NCBI GenBank assembly: GCA_028571325.1
Contig: CP116767.1
Coordinates: forward strand, 773,150-837,149
DNA length: 64,000 bases
Direction: 5' to 3'
Source of the DNA: Wolbachia endosymbiont of Ctenocephalides felis wCfeF
GTDB taxonomy: Bacteria; Pseudomonadota; Alphaproteobacteria; Rickettsiales; Anaplasmataceae
Every line of letters starts with the position of its first letter. Positions within the stretch are counted from its first letter, which is position 1. Position numbers and translations under genes: made by a program. The notes below the pieces were generated by a model, which worked only from the letters and a program-made list of their open reading frames with translations, did not search any database and was not told the DNA's origin. Of this stretch, positions 62,907 through 64,000 are shown piece after piece.

Positions 62907-64000
62907 ATGATGATGAGTTGGCCGTTTCAAGAAGCAGAAAAAATATTACAAGAATTTCCTGACAAGAAAGAGATAATATTTGAGACTGGCTACGGACCTT
63001 CAGGTTTGCCGCATATTGGTACTTTTGGAGAAGTTTTTCGTACTACAGTTGTTGCAAATGCACTAAAGAAAATAGCTCCTAGTATAAAAATCAAAATCAT
63101 TGCAGTATCCGATGATATGGATGGTTTGCGAAAAATACCGGACAATGTGCCAAATCAGGAGATGCTAAAAGAGCACTTAAACAAGCCACTAACCACGATA
63201 CCTGACCCATTTGGCACTCATGAGAGTTATGGTCATCACATGAATTCATTGCTGTGTAAGTTCCTTGATTTATTTGAGTTTGAATACGAGTTTAGAAGTG
63301 CTACAGAGTGCTATAAATCTGGTGTTTACGATGAAAAGCTCTTACTCCTGCTGAAAAATTACGATAAAGTGATGGATGTAATGCTTCCATCGTTCCGAGA
63401 AGAAAGACAGCAGACCTATAGTCCATTCTTGCCGATATGTCCAAAAACTTCCCAAGTGCTACAAGTTCCAGTGATTGAAAGGGATACAGACAAAGGAACA
63501 ATTACATACGAAGATGCAAATGGAGGAAAAATAGAAGTTCCAGTGACAAAAGGAAGATGTAAATTGCAGTGGAAGCCAGACTGGGGAATGAGATGGGCCG
63601 CATTTGGAGTTAATTACGAAGCTCATGGAAAAGATTTGACTCCATCTGCTGTGCTTTCAAGTCAAATATGCAAAATACTTGGAGAAAAGCCACCACTGCT
63701 GTTTTGCTACGAGTTTTTCCTTGATAAAGAAGGAAAGAAGATATCGAAATCAAAAGGAAATGGTATTTCAATTGAAGAATGGCTTACTTACGCACCAACA
63801 GAGAGCTTGGCGTTATATATTTTTCAGAGCCCAAAAAAGGCTAAACGCTTATATTTCGATGTTATGCCAAAATCAACTGATGAATATTTGGAGTTTGTTA
63901 AGAGTTACAATGAAAGTGGAGGAAAGGATGTAAACAGTCCTGTATGGCACATTCACCAAGGTAGAGTTCCAAATGTAGAAACTTCAGGCATAAATTTCTC
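62907..64000 (+). CDS. lysS: class I lysyl-tRNA synthetase, 3' end outside window
   Basis: The first 364 residues of a class I lysyl-tRNA synthetase (archaeal type, also found in alphaproteobacteria and spirochaetes). The class I signatures are PHIGTFGE (HIGH-like, about 35-42) and KKISKSKGN (KMSKS-like, near 277-285). FETGYGPSGLPHIGT and EAHGKDLTP are typical. Three consecutive ATG codons (62907, 62910, 62913) precede SWPFQEAEK; the exact start is open. The frame runs off the window end without a stop. Confidence 0.95.
   Translation, partial: MMMSWPFQEAEKILQEFPDKKEIIFETGYGPSGLPHIGTFGEVFRTTVVANALKKIAPSIKIKIIAVSDDMDGLRKIPDNVPNQEMLKEHLNKPLTTIPDPFGTHESYGHHMNSLLCKFLDLFEFEYEFRSATECYKSGVYDEKLLLLLKNYDKVMDVMLPSFREERQQTYSPFLPICPKTSQVLQVPVIERDTDKGTITYEDANGGKIEVPVTKGRCKLQWKPDWGMRWAAFGVNYEAHGKDLTPSAVLSSQICKILGEKPPLLFCYEFFLDKEGKKISKSKGNGISIEEWLTYAPTESLALYIFQSPKKAKRLYFDVMPKSTDEYLEFVKSYNESGGKDVNSPVWHIHQGRVPNVETSGINF

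Noticed and set aside
1..64000. CRISPR arrays, rRNA and tRNA genes
   Set aside because: No regularly spaced short direct repeats with unique spacers, no rRNA-like blocks and no cloverleaf-forming sequence were found by eye. A tRNAscan and Infernal run would be needed for certainty.

Overview
The window is AT-rich chromosomal DNA from an alphaproteobacterial endosymbiont of the order Rickettsiales, almost certainly Wolbachia. Grounds: a virB3-virB4 cluster followed by four tandem virB6 paralogues, a class I lysyl-tRNA synthetase, a minimal Mrp antiporter cluster, an ankyrin-repeat gene, Wolbachia-type palindromic repeats inside and between genes, and many insertion sequences (IS4, IS5, IS110 and IS481 types). 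No rRNA, tRNA or CRISPR array was seen.

Layout. 1-2760: minus-strand operon (hypothetical, HIT protein, nuoA, nuoB, nuoC, start of nuoD). 2942-5317: murF and a complex I NDUFA9-like reductase. 5967-12820: gatB, rho, trcR-like DUF1013 gene, mutL and purE, with two copies of a dispersed repeat. 13154-17899: XRE regulator, rpoZ, five Mrp antiporter genes, rpoD. 18704-25589: hypothetical, der, prfB (with a programmed frameshift), mgtE, pdhB. 25652-31345: an insertion-sequence island holding an IS110-truncated gene, IS481-type copies and a decayed IS4 element with clear target duplications. 31744: tpiA. 33057-41531: accessory region with an IS5 remnant, a GC-richer unknown gene, a small protein with sigma-factor-like repeats, an Rpn nuclease, an AAA/DUF4143 ATPase, an ankyrin protein, tandem RelBE-like modules, a MITE-like palindrome and an IS5 element. 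41713-47514: ccmH, DUF2125 gene, ferredoxin, murD, coq9-like gene, a membrane alpha/beta-hydrolase-like gene and rsmD. 48155-62797: the type IV secretion operon, transcribed leftwards from virB3. 62907-end: lysS, divergent from virB3.

The recognisable core genes serve respiration (nuo, ferredoxin, ccmH, NDUFA9-like and COQ9-like proteins), peptidoglycan precursor synthesis (murF, murD), translation (gatB, der, prfB, rsmD, lysS), transcription (rho, rpoZ, rpoD), ion homeostasis (Mrp, MgtE) and effector export (virB). About 450 bp repeats occur at seven places; six keep one end carrying a sigma-70-like promoter, three of them a perfect TTGACA-17-TATAAT. Other notable items are in-frame palindromic-repeat insertions in der and murD, a tiny protein built from three repeats resembling sigma-70 region 2.2, and a 34 bp perfect direct repeat bracketing the Rpn/AAA gene pair.
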